Part shown: in pieces, positions 1 through 8,100 of the stretch
Position numbering within the stretch: position 1 is the stretch's first letter
Layout: each line of letters begins with the position of its first letter
Assembly (NCBI GenBank): GCA_905214735.1
Contig: CAJMNI010000025.1
Location: forward strand, 1 to 34,378
Origin: an uncultured bacterium
GTDB lineage: Bacteria > Bacteroidota > Bacteroidia > Bacteroidales > Muribaculaceae
Length of the DNA: 34,378 nt
Reading direction: 5' to 3'
The notes under the pieces: model-generated
The model's input: the letters and a program-made list of their open reading frames with translations, nothing else
The model's database searches: none
Told to the model about the DNA's origin: nothing
Program-made: the position numbers and the translations under genes

Positions 1-2
1 GC

Positions 3-728
3 CTGACTATGCCTCAAAAATCGACATCTTTAAATTTTTGTCATGTACTTAAAAATAATATTTCAATAGTAATTCCAGAAGGTCGTGTCACAGCAATTGT
101 CGGAGCATCTGGTAGTGGAAAAACAACATTAATAAAGCTAATGTTAGGCTACTATCCTACTATAAATGGGAATATCTTAATAGCAGGAAATGACATAAAA
201 CACTATGATCTCAAATGGTTACGATGCCAGTATGGTGTTGTTATGCAAGATGGCGTAATATTTTCAGAATCCATTTCACGGAATGTCGCTGTGGATGATG
301 ATGAAATTGATTGGGCCCGACTTGAGAGAGCAGTAAAAATTGCAAATATCTATGATTTCATTATGAATCTACCGCTCAAGTTTAATACTAAAATTGGGCA
401 AGATGGATTAGGCTTAAGTCAAGGTCAAAAACAGCGTATATTAATTGCTCGTGCAGTATATAAGAATCCAGATTTCATCTTTCTTGATGAAGCCACAAAT
501 GCACTTGATGCAAAAAACGAAAAGATTATTGTTGAAAATCTAAATGAATTTTATAAAGGCCGAACAGTTGTTGTTGTTGCACATCGTCTGTCAACAGTCA
601 AGAACGCAGATCAAATTATAGTATTAGAAGACGGCAAAGTTGCGGAGATCGGAAATCATGTTTCTCTCATAGAAAAAAAAGGAATTTATTATAATCTAGT
701 TAAAAACCAACTTGAATTAGGGATATAA
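3..728 (+). CDS. ABC exporter ATP-binding domain (5' partial)
   Basis: ATP-binding domain of an ABC exporter that would power secretion of a peptide or small molecule across the inner membrane. Numbering from the ATG at 9, Walker A GASGSGKT is at residues 32-39, the Q-loop Gln at 80, the signature LSQGQ at 136-140, Walker B ending in Asp160-Glu161, and the switch His at 192. The frame is open to the left edge and the sequence before Walker A already looks like the interior of a nucleotide-binding domain, so this is probably the C-terminus of a longer transporter, perhaps a peptidase-containing bacteriocin exporter (inference). The gene is AT-rich compared with the chromosome to the right. It ends one base before the start of the next ORF, so the two are probably co-transcribed. 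The substrate cannot be told from this fragment. Confidence 0.9.
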   Translation: MTMPQKSTSLNFCHVLKNNISIVIPEGRVTAIVGASGSGKTTLIKLMLGYYPTINGNILIAGNDIKHYDLKWLRCQYGVVMQDGVIFSESISRNVAVDDDEIDWARLERAVKIANIYDFIMNLPLKFNTKIGQDGLGLSQGQKQRILIARAVYKNPDFIFLDEATNALDAKNEKIIVENLNEFYKGRTVVVVAHRLSTVKNADQIIVLEDGKVAEIGNHVSLIEKKGIYYNLVKNQLELGI

Positions 729-729
729 A

Positions 730-942
730 ATGAATAAATCAACCAACAGTCAGGAAAAAATTGAGATTCGTTCTGACAAAGTGCGCAAACTTATTGAAAG
801 GCTTCCTAAATCTTTAATATATTGGAGTTGTATAATTATTGTAATAATAGTTATAATGATGCTTTCAGCATTATTTTTGCTGCCTTATCCATACTCAAAC
901 GGAGAGAAAATTATTAGCCATATCATAGATTCTCTCCTTTAA
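730..942 (+). CDS. small single-TM protein resembling the N-terminus of an HlyD-type adaptor
   Basis: A 70-residue protein starting immediately after the ABC ATPase. It has a charged N-terminal stretch containing EIRSDKVRKLIERLP, one strongly hydrophobic segment at about residues 30-53, and a short tail after LPYPYSNGE. The first part resembles the cytoplasmic lead-in and membrane anchor of Bacteroidetes HlyD-family secretion adaptors, which normally continue for several hundred residues. It could be a truncated adaptor remnant or a genuine small accessory protein of the exporter. The clean stop and tight spacing favour a translated gene. No function is assigned. Confidence 0.65.
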   Translation: MNKSTNSQEKIEIRSDKVRKLIERLPKSLIYWSCIIIVIIVIMMLSALFLLPYPYSNGEKIISHIIDSLL

Positions 943-974
943 TTTCAGTTCGGAAACTTAAATTAAGATAATCT

Positions 975-1607
975 TTAACTGAGTACGTGATTATTTTTTA
1001 AAACCAAATAAATTTGATCATATAATTTCTTAAGAGAATCAATATCATATCCATTTTTTAAGAAAACCCCAGTAAAGGCTGTGCCTAAATAACAATTCTC
1101 AAAAAGTTGACTAAATATCGTCGAATCGATACTTGATTTTATTTCTCCGGAAGATATTGCATTTTCAATAACTCCCTTCCAAATCTGCCGTTCTTCATCA
1201 AACCACTTACATGTCATTTCTTTGAAGTTTTCAATATATGTTAAGGCAGAATTCTCAATACGCATAAGAGCCTCATTAAGATTGATGACTCCAATCTGTA
1301 AAATCTTTTCTTGATCTCTTTTCAGCGTCTCTATAAAATAATTGTAGAACGAACATAACGACAATCTATATGCCTCAGGGACTGCCTTAATTGAAGATGT
1401 ACCATACACAAGGGTACTCAAGACTTCCTGAAAGAGTCCTTCCTTATTGCCAAAATAATAGACCATAGACCCACGGCTTATACCAATCTCTTTTTCCATT
1501 ACACTAAAAGAGACACGTTCATAAGGCATCGTGGCGAACAGCTTGAATGCCTCCAAAATTATTTTTTGACGGCTGGCACCGCCCTTGCTAGATTCTCCTT
1601 TGCCCAT
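975..1607 (-). CDS. TetR-family transcriptional regulator
   Basis: A 210-residue one-component repressor-type regulator. The N-terminal DNA-binding domain is clear: a helix with AFKLFATMPYERVS followed by the recognition region EIGISRGSMVYYFGNKEGLF, typical of TetR. The C-terminal ligand-binding half is not diagnostic. The frame is open upstream to 1697, but I choose the ATG at 1607 because the extension is low-complexity and a promoter box TAACTTTG (1641 to 1634, minus strand) lies inside it. The gene is divergent from the alpha-oxoamine synthase gene, so it probably controls that cassette and itself from the shared intergenic region (inference). It converges on the exporter genes to its left. 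Confidence 0.9.
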   Translation of the reverse strand: MGKGESSKGGASRQKIILEAFKLFATMPYERVSFSVMEKEIGISRGSMVYYFGNKEGLFQEVLSTLVYGTSSIKAVPEAYRLSLCSFYNYFIETLKRDQEKILQIGVINLNEALMRIENSALTYIENFKEMTCKWFDEERQIWKGVIENAISSGEIKSSIDSTIFSQLFENCYLGTAFTGVFLKNGYDIDSLKKLYDQIYLVLKNNHVLS

Positions 1608-1633
1608 TGCTCTCTGCGAGTTATATGTTTCTG

Positions 1634-1641
1634 CAAAGTTA
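1634..1641 (-). promoter_or_regulatory. promoter -7 box of the TetR gene
   Basis: Read on the minus strand this is TAACTTTG, matching the Bacteroidetes -7 consensus TAnnTTTG. It lies 27 bases upstream of the chosen ATG at 1607. I see no clear -33 TTTG. Confidence 0.5.
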
Positions 1642-1724
1642 CTAAAATATAATGATTCGGAAAAATACAAGGAGTAGAATAATTTTTTTCTGACCAATTT
1701 TATCTCATTGTCAAATATAATAGC

Positions 1725-1732
1725 TAACTTTG
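1725..1732 (+). promoter_or_regulatory. promoter -7 box of the alpha-oxoamine synthase operon
   Basis: TAACTTTG matches the Bacteroidetes -7 consensus and sits 31 bases before the ATG at 1764. The expected transcription start falls in or next to a direct repeat at 1733-1753, which makes repression by a bound regulator plausible. Confidence 0.55.
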
Positions 1733-1753
1733 CGTTATAATATACGTTATAAT
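1733..1753 (+). repeat. direct repeat CGTTATAAT x2, possible TetR operator
   Basis: The nine bases CGTTATAAT occur at 1733-1741 and again at 1745-1753, a 12-base period. They lie between the -7 box and the start codon of the alpha-oxoamine synthase gene. Each half contains the self-complementary TTATAA. The position suits an operator for either flanking TetR protein; this is inference from location. Confidence 0.4.
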
Positions 1754-1763
1754 TTTAACAATT

Positions 1764-3032
1764 ATGAAATACACTGTAAACATGTCTGCCAATAAGACCA
1801 GTAAAGATGGGTCTATACTTGGCAAAGTCACTGATTTTCAGGAAGAGCTACGACTGCATGAGGCGGCCGGTCTCAATAGCATGAAGAAGCATCCACATAT
1901 AAGTGCCTGCGACAGAGAGTGTATGGTTTATAACCGACATACTGGAAAGACTGTTAAAGTCATTGTATTCGGTTCAAACAGTTACCTTGGGGCTACCATA
2001 CTTCCCGAAGTTGTTGCAAAGGCTGTCGAGGTAACAAAAGAATTCGGAATTGGCTCTGGGAGTGTGCCGTTACTCACCGGCACTACCATCTATCATAATG
2101 AATTGGAAAAAGTAATAGCTGAAAAGACAGGATTTGACGATGCCATGTTGTTCTCATCTGGTTATACTGCCAATCTCGGTGCTGTTGCTGGCCTTTTACG
2201 TCCCAACCATCTGATTATTCACGACAAACTCGACCATGCAAGTCTTCTTGACGCTACTGTCTTATCCGGCGCAAAGATGCTTCGTTTCAAACACGGAGAT
2301 ATGGCGCATCTGGAGAAAATGCTTGCTGCAAACGCAGAACAGTACCCTAATGGCATAATGGTGGCCACCGACGGTGTTTTCAGTATGGACGGTGATATTG
2401 CCAACATTCCGGAGATTCTTGCCCTCTGCAAGAAATACAACGCAATTCTTCTGATTGACGAAGCACATGCTACTGGAGTCATTGGAGACAAAGGCGCAGG
2501 CACACTTTCCCATTATGGAATAATGGAACGAGACAATATAATTGTCACAGGAACACTAAGCAAAGCTGTCGGCACAGTGGGCGGCTATATCACGGCTTCG
2601 CAAAAAATCATTGACTATCTGCGTATATACGCCCGCAGTAATATGTTCTCTACATCGCTACCTCCAGCGGTATGTGCCGGAGCAATAGAGGTGTTCAAGG
2701 CAATGGAAAATACGGACATAGTGAAGAGATTGCGAGAGAACACTTCATATCTGCATAATGCGTTGAGATCAGCGGGATTCAATATATTGAATACGAGGAC
2801 TCCAATTGTTCCTCTTATCGTGGGAGACGCAACAATTCTTACATATATGGTGAAAGATGCCTTTGACAACGGATATTTCATCAATGATCTTACACCTCCG
2901 GTGGTCCCGGCAAATCTGACACGTTTTCGTATCAGTGTAATGGCAAGCCATACTAAGGAGGACATGGACGGTCTGGTCAGTCTGTTGATCAGGCTATTCG
3001 ACAAATACGGATTGGGAAGATATGTCAAGTAG
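1764..3032 (+). CDS. alpha-oxoamine synthase (PLP-dependent; serine palmitoyltransferase/KBL/AONS family)
   Basis: A 422-residue fold-type I PLP enzyme that condenses an amino acid with an acyl thioester, losing CO2, to give an aminoketone. Family marks are visible: the stacking His158 in KLDHAS, Asp232 and His235 in IDEAHATG, and the PLP-binding Lys267 in TGTLSKAVGTVGG. The glycine-rich GIGSGSVPLLTGT near residue 95 fits the family. It is closest in appearance to serine palmitoyltransferase, CqsA-like and AONS enzymes, but the acyl and amino-acid substrates cannot be read from sequence. The start could also be the ATG at 1782. The downstream acyltransferase gene overlaps it by 11 bases, suggesting sequential enzymes making an N-acylated aminoketone or sphingoid-like product (inference). 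Confidence 0.92.
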   Translation: MKYTVNMSANKTSKDGSILGKVTDFQEELRLHEAAGLNSMKKHPHISACDRECMVYNRHTGKTVKVIVFGSNSYLGATILPEVVAKAVEVTKEFGIGSGSVPLLTGTTIYHNELEKVIAEKTGFDDAMLFSSGYTANLGAVAGLLRPNHLIIHDKLDHASLLDATVLSGAKMLRFKHGDMAHLEKMLAANAEQYPNGIMVATDGVFSMDGDIANIPEILALCKKYNAILLIDEAHATGVIGDKGAGTLSHYGIMERDNIIVTGTLSKAVGTVGGYITASQKIIDYLRIYARSNMFSTSLPPAVCAGAIEVFKAMENTDIVKRLRENTSYLHNALRSAGFNILNTRTPIVPLIVGDATILTYMVKDAFDNGYFINDLTPPVVPANLTRFRISVMASHTKEDMDGLVSLLIRLFDKYGLGRYVK

Positions 3033-4221
3033 TTTCACTGCTAAATGGTGCGCCACAATCGACGACATCAAACCAGAAGACTGGGAGAAAATTTACGGTT
3101 CTGACATAATCAAAAGCCGCGCCTTTATGAAGGCAAACGAGCTGGGAGAATTCGAAGATGTAGAGTTCCACTATCTTCAGGTTTTTAAGGGAAACGATAT
3201 AATAGCAATTGTCCCTTGTTTCTGTTATAATATGGATCTAATCCACATCGCTTCCGCCTGCAAAGCGAAGAAGTGGATTGGTGGTATTCGGAAAGTATTC
3301 CCTTCTTTCCTGAAACTTCGCACGTTCGTGACAGGATCATACGCGGCTACTTGTGAGCATTTTATAGAATATGTCCCAAATCTCACTGATGAAGAAAAAA
3401 AAGAAGTCGCCGATATAATAGGCGGTGAAATAAAGAGGATGAGCCAGTTGGTAAAATCCTACTTCGTACTCGTAAAAGATGTGAGGGAGCGCGGATTAAA
3501 GTATGTCAAGGACGTTCTGACATCGGACTATAAGTTTGTAGTGTCTTTCCCAACCAATGCAATTCCAATATTGCCTGATGTGTCCTATCCTGATGCTTTA
3601 AGAAAAAAGAACAGGAAACGATATCGCAAGTTTAAAGACCTCTTCGATCGGTCTTTCCATTGGGAAATTATAAATGATTATGGTGGAGAGCCGGTTAAGG
3701 AATTCACATATCTATACCGGAAAGTTCTTGACAAAGCTAAAATCAAGTTTGAATTTCTTAACGAAAAATTCTTTGAAGCCACAAATGATTTGCTTGGGGA
3801 TGGCTCATTCTTCCTTGTTGCAAGGGACAACGACACCGATGAAATTCGGGTAATGGTCATAATTTTGGAGAACGAGAACAATCTAATTCCTCTATATATG
3901 GGCTTCAGGTACAAAGATGATGACTCCAAAGTTTTATATCTTAACACCATCTTCAGGACTGTAAAGGAGGCAGAGACAAGAGGTAAGTCATATATCGATT
4001 TCGGACAAATGAGCTATTACCCCAAAGTAATGTCAGGAGCTATGGTAGAGAATATTTATTATGGGTTCTGGTCCGGAAAGCCGATAATGAGGTGGCTCAT
4101 CAACCATGGACTTGACAAGATGTTCACTCCACCCTATGTGCCGGAACACGTATATCTTGAAAAGTATGCTGAAACAGCGCATAGAGTCCTTACTGACAAA
4201 AACTTTATGCTGCTCAACTGA
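3022..4221 (+). CDS. GNAT/FemAB-like N-acyltransferase
   Basis: A 399-residue protein of the GNAT superfamily in its long, two-lobed FemAB/COG3146-like form. The C-terminal part has the typical run LYLNTIFRTVKEAETRGKSYIDFGQ (about residues 312-336). A basic patch RKKNRKRYRKF near residue 194 may contact a lipid or acidic carrier. Its ATG lies inside the last codons of the alpha-oxoamine synthase gene, so translation is coupled. Some bacterial ceramide synthases are GNAT-like proteins acting next to serine palmitoyltransferase, so N-acylation of the upstream enzyme's product is the leading guess (inference). A peptidoglycan-type or other aminoacyl transfer role is the alternative. There are no membrane segments. 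It ends 12 bases from the convergent TetR gene. Confidence 0.75.
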   Translation: MSSSFTAKWCATIDDIKPEDWEKIYGSDIIKSRAFMKANELGEFEDVEFHYLQVFKGNDIIAIVPCFCYNMDLIHIASACKAKKWIGGIRKVFPSFLKLRTFVTGSYAATCEHFIEYVPNLTDEEKKEVADIIGGEIKRMSQLVKSYFVLVKDVRERGLKYVKDVLTSDYKFVVSFPTNAIPILPDVSYPDALRKKNRKRYRKFKDLFDRSFHWEIINDYGGEPVKEFTYLYRKVLDKAKIKFEFLNEKFFEATNDLLGDGSFFLVARDNDTDEIRVMVIILENENNLIPLYMGFRYKDDDSKVLYLNTIFRTVKEAETRGKSYIDFGQMSYYPKVMSGAMVENIYYGFWSGKPIMRWLINHGLDKMFTPPYVPEHVYLEKYAETAHRVLTDKNFMLLN

Positions 4222-4233
4222 TATTTGCTCAAA

Positions 4234-4812
4234 TTATGGCAATTTGATGGGTGGCAAACTTGACTTTACATTAGGATAGTTTGAACATAATTGCAGGAAG
4301 AGGCCGTGGAATATTTGCCCAGCTCTCAAATATGATATTCTTCGAGTGTTCAAGGATATGTCAGGCGTGTTCCTGAGAACCAATGACCAATATTTTAGAT
4401 TCCTGTGTTTGTGTGATGCTATCATCTCACTAAACGATGGGAAAATGCGCATTCCTTGTACCTCAATGTAATGAGATACTGCGAGCATATCGACAATTAT
4501 GCCGTATTCCCTCAGATAAGAGTAGGCGCATTCAAGCTGTTGTATCTTCAGTTTCCAATACTCGGTCAGATTGTGCTTCTCCGGTTGTATGGCAAACAGC
4601 ACGTTTTGCGGTGAGTCATAATAGCGGAATAGTGCTTGCTTGAAGATGTCTTCCTTGTTGTCAAAGTAACGGTATATGGTCCCCCTTGTCATACGAGTCG
4701 CATCCTCCATCAGACCTATGGTTATGGCCTCATAGTTGTTTACAAGGAAGAGGGGCAATATCCTTGTCAATATCCGTTCTTTCGTACCGGCGGCTTTTTC
4801 TTGTGACTTCAT
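4234..4812 (-). CDS. TetR-family transcriptional regulator behind a structured leader
   Basis: A 192-residue TetR-type regulator with the DNA-binding segment LMEDATRMTRGTIYRYFDNKEDIF at about residues 34-57, followed by an undiagnostic helical ligand domain. It converges on the acyltransferase gene, and with the other TetR gene it brackets the biosynthetic pair. The start at 4812 is the first ATG of the frame. It follows a hairpin whose arms contain AGGAG and CTCCT, about 260 bases downstream of its apparent promoter. Expression is therefore probably controlled in the leader as well as at the promoter (inference). Likely targets are the neighbouring alpha-oxoamine synthase cassette or itself. 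Confidence 0.88.
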   Translation of the reverse strand: MKSQEKAAGTKERILTRILPLFLVNNYEAITIGLMEDATRMTRGTIYRYFDNKEDIFKQALFRYYDSPQNVLFAIQPEKHNLTEYWKLKIQQLECAYSYLREYGIIVDMLAVSHYIEVQGMRIFPSFSEMIASHKHRNLKYWSLVLRNTPDISLNTRRISYLRAGQIFHGLFLQLCSNYPNVKSSLPPIKLP

Positions 4813-5079
4813 ATAACAGGCAGGAGTTTACATTTTTGTAATGCAAACTCCTGCCGATGTTATAAAAAGGCACGAATCTGCATACACCTGTAAAGGAGCC
4901 ACTGCTAAAGGCTGATAGACCGACGTATGCAGACCGTGCCGTATTTGCGTAAAAATACGACACGATTGCTCCGTATGTCCTCGTCTATCAATGAAATTTA
5001 GCAGTTTTCCTTTACGAGTCAATACGAATGCAATATGTTGAAGCGGTGGTCGTCACCAACCGCCATTGCTATTCGCTTA
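4813..5079 (-). promoter_or_regulatory. structured 5' leader (attenuator-like) of the second TetR gene
   Basis: About 260 bases between a -7 box and the TetR start, full of nested inverted repeats. These include 4819-4829 with 4845-4855 (11 bp perfect, holding AGGAG just before the start codon), 4869-4885 with 4925-4940 (16 bp, one extra base), 4940-4946 with 4953-4959, and 5043-5063. A mutually exclusive pairing is also possible: CTGCTAAA plus GATAGAC near 4900-4920 can pair with GTCTATC plus TTTAGCAG near 4983-5003. Such alternative folds are the mark of transcriptional or translational attenuation. From memory the layout resembles the tetQ leader of CTnDOT-like elements; this needs an alignment. 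Confidence 0.6.
5019..5066 (-). CDS. possible 15-residue leader peptide
   Basis: A short ORF, MAVGDDHRFNILHSY, begins about 14 bases after the -7 box, at the very start of the predicted transcript, and ends just before the mutually exclusive stem-loops. Its position is that of a regulatory leader peptide whose translation could decide which hairpins form. There is no strong ribosome-binding site, which is common in Bacteroidetes. Expression is unproven. Confidence 0.35.
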   Translation of the reverse strand: MAVGDDHRFNILHSY

Positions 5080-5087
5080 CAAAGTTA
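5080..5087 (-). promoter_or_regulatory. promoter -7 box for the leader and TetR gene
   Basis: TAACTTTG on the minus strand (5087 to 5080) matches the Bacteroidetes -7 consensus. The region upstream is AT-rich, with no exact TTTG at the usual distance. It lies between the terminator at 5105-5147 and the leader. Confidence 0.5.
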
Positions 5088-5104
5088 CAATTTATTTTTG
5101 GATT

Positions 5105-5147
5105 AAAAATAAAACGGACGTTGTATTTTTCAACAACGTCCATTTTT
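5105..5147 (-). terminator. terminator after the methylase-helicase gene
   Basis: A perfect 9-bp stem pairs 5116-5124 (GGACGTTGT) with 5133-5141, around an 8-base loop. It is flanked by A-rich and T-rich runs on both sides, so it could work in both directions. It begins about 10 bases past the stop of the large minus-strand gene. Confidence 0.7.
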
Positions 5148-5152
5148 TCATC

Positions 5153-8100
5153 TCAAAGCCTTTTAAAATTGAGCGGAGATGGTCGAGGTGTATTGGTTTT
5201 TATATCCCATTGGGTATAACCGACCAAAGGTTCAGCGACCAATGATTCCTTTGAATCTGACGAATGTGAAGGACTATCAATGACATTTGTCTGTTGGGAT
5301 TTTTCATCTCGCTTGACTTCCTCGCCGTCCTTTTCATCATGCTTTGGGGCAAGTTCAGCCGTAATCTTACGGTCAAGCGCGGCAAGTTCGGATTTAAGCT
5401 GTTTCAGTTCATCCTCCTTGCCCCACGGCTTCGAGATAATGGCTTCGAGCTGGGGAACATCTGCTTTCAGTTTGGCTGTCCGTTCCTCATACTGGGCGAT
5501 TATGCCGGGTATCTTCTCCAGAGCATTCACGAAGTTCATGCAGGCGGCATGGGTGTCGCTCATGGCGATGAAGCCGTTGTTGAACTTGTATTTGTAGTTG
5601 CCTTCAACCACAAAGCGATTCTGAACAGCCTCTTTGCCGTCAACGAGGGTACGCTCCGAAATAATGGAAATCGGGAAACCATAGACCTCGCCAATACGCT
5701 GATACTGCCCGTTTGTGTCGGTACGCTGCGCCAGCCCTTGCAGGTGGATACCCATATTCTTCTCATCGGACAGATGGCAGGTGTCGATGGTGAGATTGTT
5801 CAGGGGATTGCCTTCCTTGTCTCTCCTGACAACAGACTCGTAGCGGGCGACATCAGCCTTCATCCTCTCGATTGCCGCCTCGTTGTTGGCAATGTCGTGG
5901 GTGACTGTCTGGTACCTGAACTTAGAATCGGATATACCCTTATTATGCGCCTTGCGTCCACTTTCAAGTGCCGCTATGCGCTTTTCGAGCTTCGCCTTTT
6001 CCAACAGGTCTGTGTTTCCTGACAGAATCGCCATATACTCAGAGAAATTCATACCGTTCTTCTCATCCATCGCGCCCTCGTCGATGGTTCTCGCTCCGAG
6101 CGCGCCGGATTTGAGCTGGGCAATGAAGGTAGCCTTGCAGTGAAGAAGATTGAACTTATAGGAGTCCAGAGATTTCTCGACCGCGTAGATTATTACATCC
6201 ACCTTGTTGTCGGCATAAAGTTTGGCAACCTCGTTACCGGCACGGATAGCGCGTCCCTCACGCTGCTCCAGATCGCTTGGGCGCCAGGGGCATTCAAGCT
6301 CATGGACCGCAACAGCCCTGCGTTGAGCGTTCACGCCTGTTCCGAGCATACTTGTCGAGCCAAAGAGAACACGGACATCGCCGTCATTCATAGCCTGAAT
6401 GACAGCCTTTCGGCTTCGTTCCGTCTTACACTCCTGTATAAACCGGATCTCATGCGCCGGAATACCATAGTCCTCAATCAGTTTTCGCTTGATTTCGGAA
6501 TAGATATTCCACTCGCCGGGCTTATATGTCGATAAATCGCTGAATACAAACTGTGTGCCCTTCTGCTCGTCATATCGGCGGTAATATTCCGCTATCATAC
6601 GGGCGCAGTGGTTGGCCTTGTTGTTCGGGTCATCACCGTACTCCGAGTCAATCATGCGCATATCGAGTGCCATCTTTCGGGCATAGTCCGTGGCGATAAG
6701 CATCTTAGCCTTCTCCTCGGTTTCAGACAACGGCGCCCGTCCGAGAATGGTTGCATCACCGGTTTTGGCAAATTCCATCAGCTTCTGAATGAACTCTTCC
6801 TGCGCAGGAGTCGGAGGAATATTGTGGAGTATCTCGTTCTTCTGTGGTCGGTCAACTCCTACATCCTGCGCCGTGCGGTAATCGGTAATCTCGTTGTAGA
6901 ATGCCGCCAACTCCGGCACCTTGATAAAGTACCTGAAACGCTCCTTTTGCACAATGTGATTGGTGACATTGAACTCGAAGTCAGTTGTCTTTTTGGCGAA
7001 TATCGCAGCCCACGCATCGAAGCATCTAATCTCCTGCCTTTCAAGCTCATTCGGGCGCAGATACTTGAACAACAGATACAGTTCAGTCAGGCTATTGGAT
7101 ATGGTGGTACCACTGAGAAAAGTAGCACCCAAATCCTTGCCTGTACGCTCCTGAATGGTGCGTATGGCATACAACAGATTGAGTGCCCTCTGGCTTCCCT
7201 CGCTGTTGCCCAGTCCCGCCACTCGGTCATGCCGGGTGTTGAACATAAGGTTCTTGAACTGGTGACTCTCGTCCACAAATATGTGGTCGATGCCCATCTG
7301 CTTGAAATCCACGACACTGTCCTTGTTCTGCTCCATCTGATACTGTATGGTGGCAATCTTGGCAGTAAGGTTCTCCTTACGCTTGATAAGACCTTTGAGC
7401 ATACCACGCGACACATCATGTCCCTGTTGCTTCACCACTTCGAGATTTTCCTCAACGGTATCAAGTTCAGCCTGAAGAATCTGCTGCTGCATCTCCGGCG
7501 ACTGCGGTATCTTGCCGAACTGGTCGTGCGACATGATTACGCAGTCGTAGTCGTTGTTCTTGATGTTGTTGAAGAAATCAACACGGTTATCAGCCTTGAA
7601 ACTCTTTTCATCGGCGAACAATATGCGGGCATTGGGATAGGCAGACTGATAGGTCATGGCAATCTCGGCAACATTGGCTTTAAGTCCGATAATCATCGGT
7701 TTGTGTGCCAGCCCCAGACGCTTCATTTCATGTGCCGCAATGCACATTATCAGCGTTTTACCACAGCCCACCTCAAAATCACAAATACCGCCGCCGTTCT
7801 GTTTCAGCATCCAGATACAGTCCTTCTGGCTCTGATAAATGGAGTTTATTCCATAGCGGTCTCCCAACATTTTCATGTTGAGGTCGGGAAATGTCTGATG
7901 GCTGCCGTCATATTTAGGACGCACAAAGCAGTTGAACTTGTTGTTATACAAATCCACTAACCGTTCTTTGAACTCCGGGCTTTGAGCCTCCAGCCAGTCT
8001 GTAAATCCGTTTCGGATTTCATCAATCTTAGCATTGGCAAGCTGTATCGCCTCATTGTCGGGAACCTTTATGTCGTGCCCGTCATCATCTTTGCCGATTG

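Noticed and set aside
1608..1697. N-terminal extension of the first TetR gene
   Set aside because: It contains the likely promoter box and adds residues unlike the family.
5028..5219. A 63-codon plus-strand frame over the leader and terminator
   Set aside because: It runs through a promoter and a terminator and has no protein features.
6608..7960. Long plus-strand open frame (450 codons) opposite the methylase-helicase
   Set aside because: It is the antisense of a clear helicase domain with all its motifs and has no recognisable protein features.
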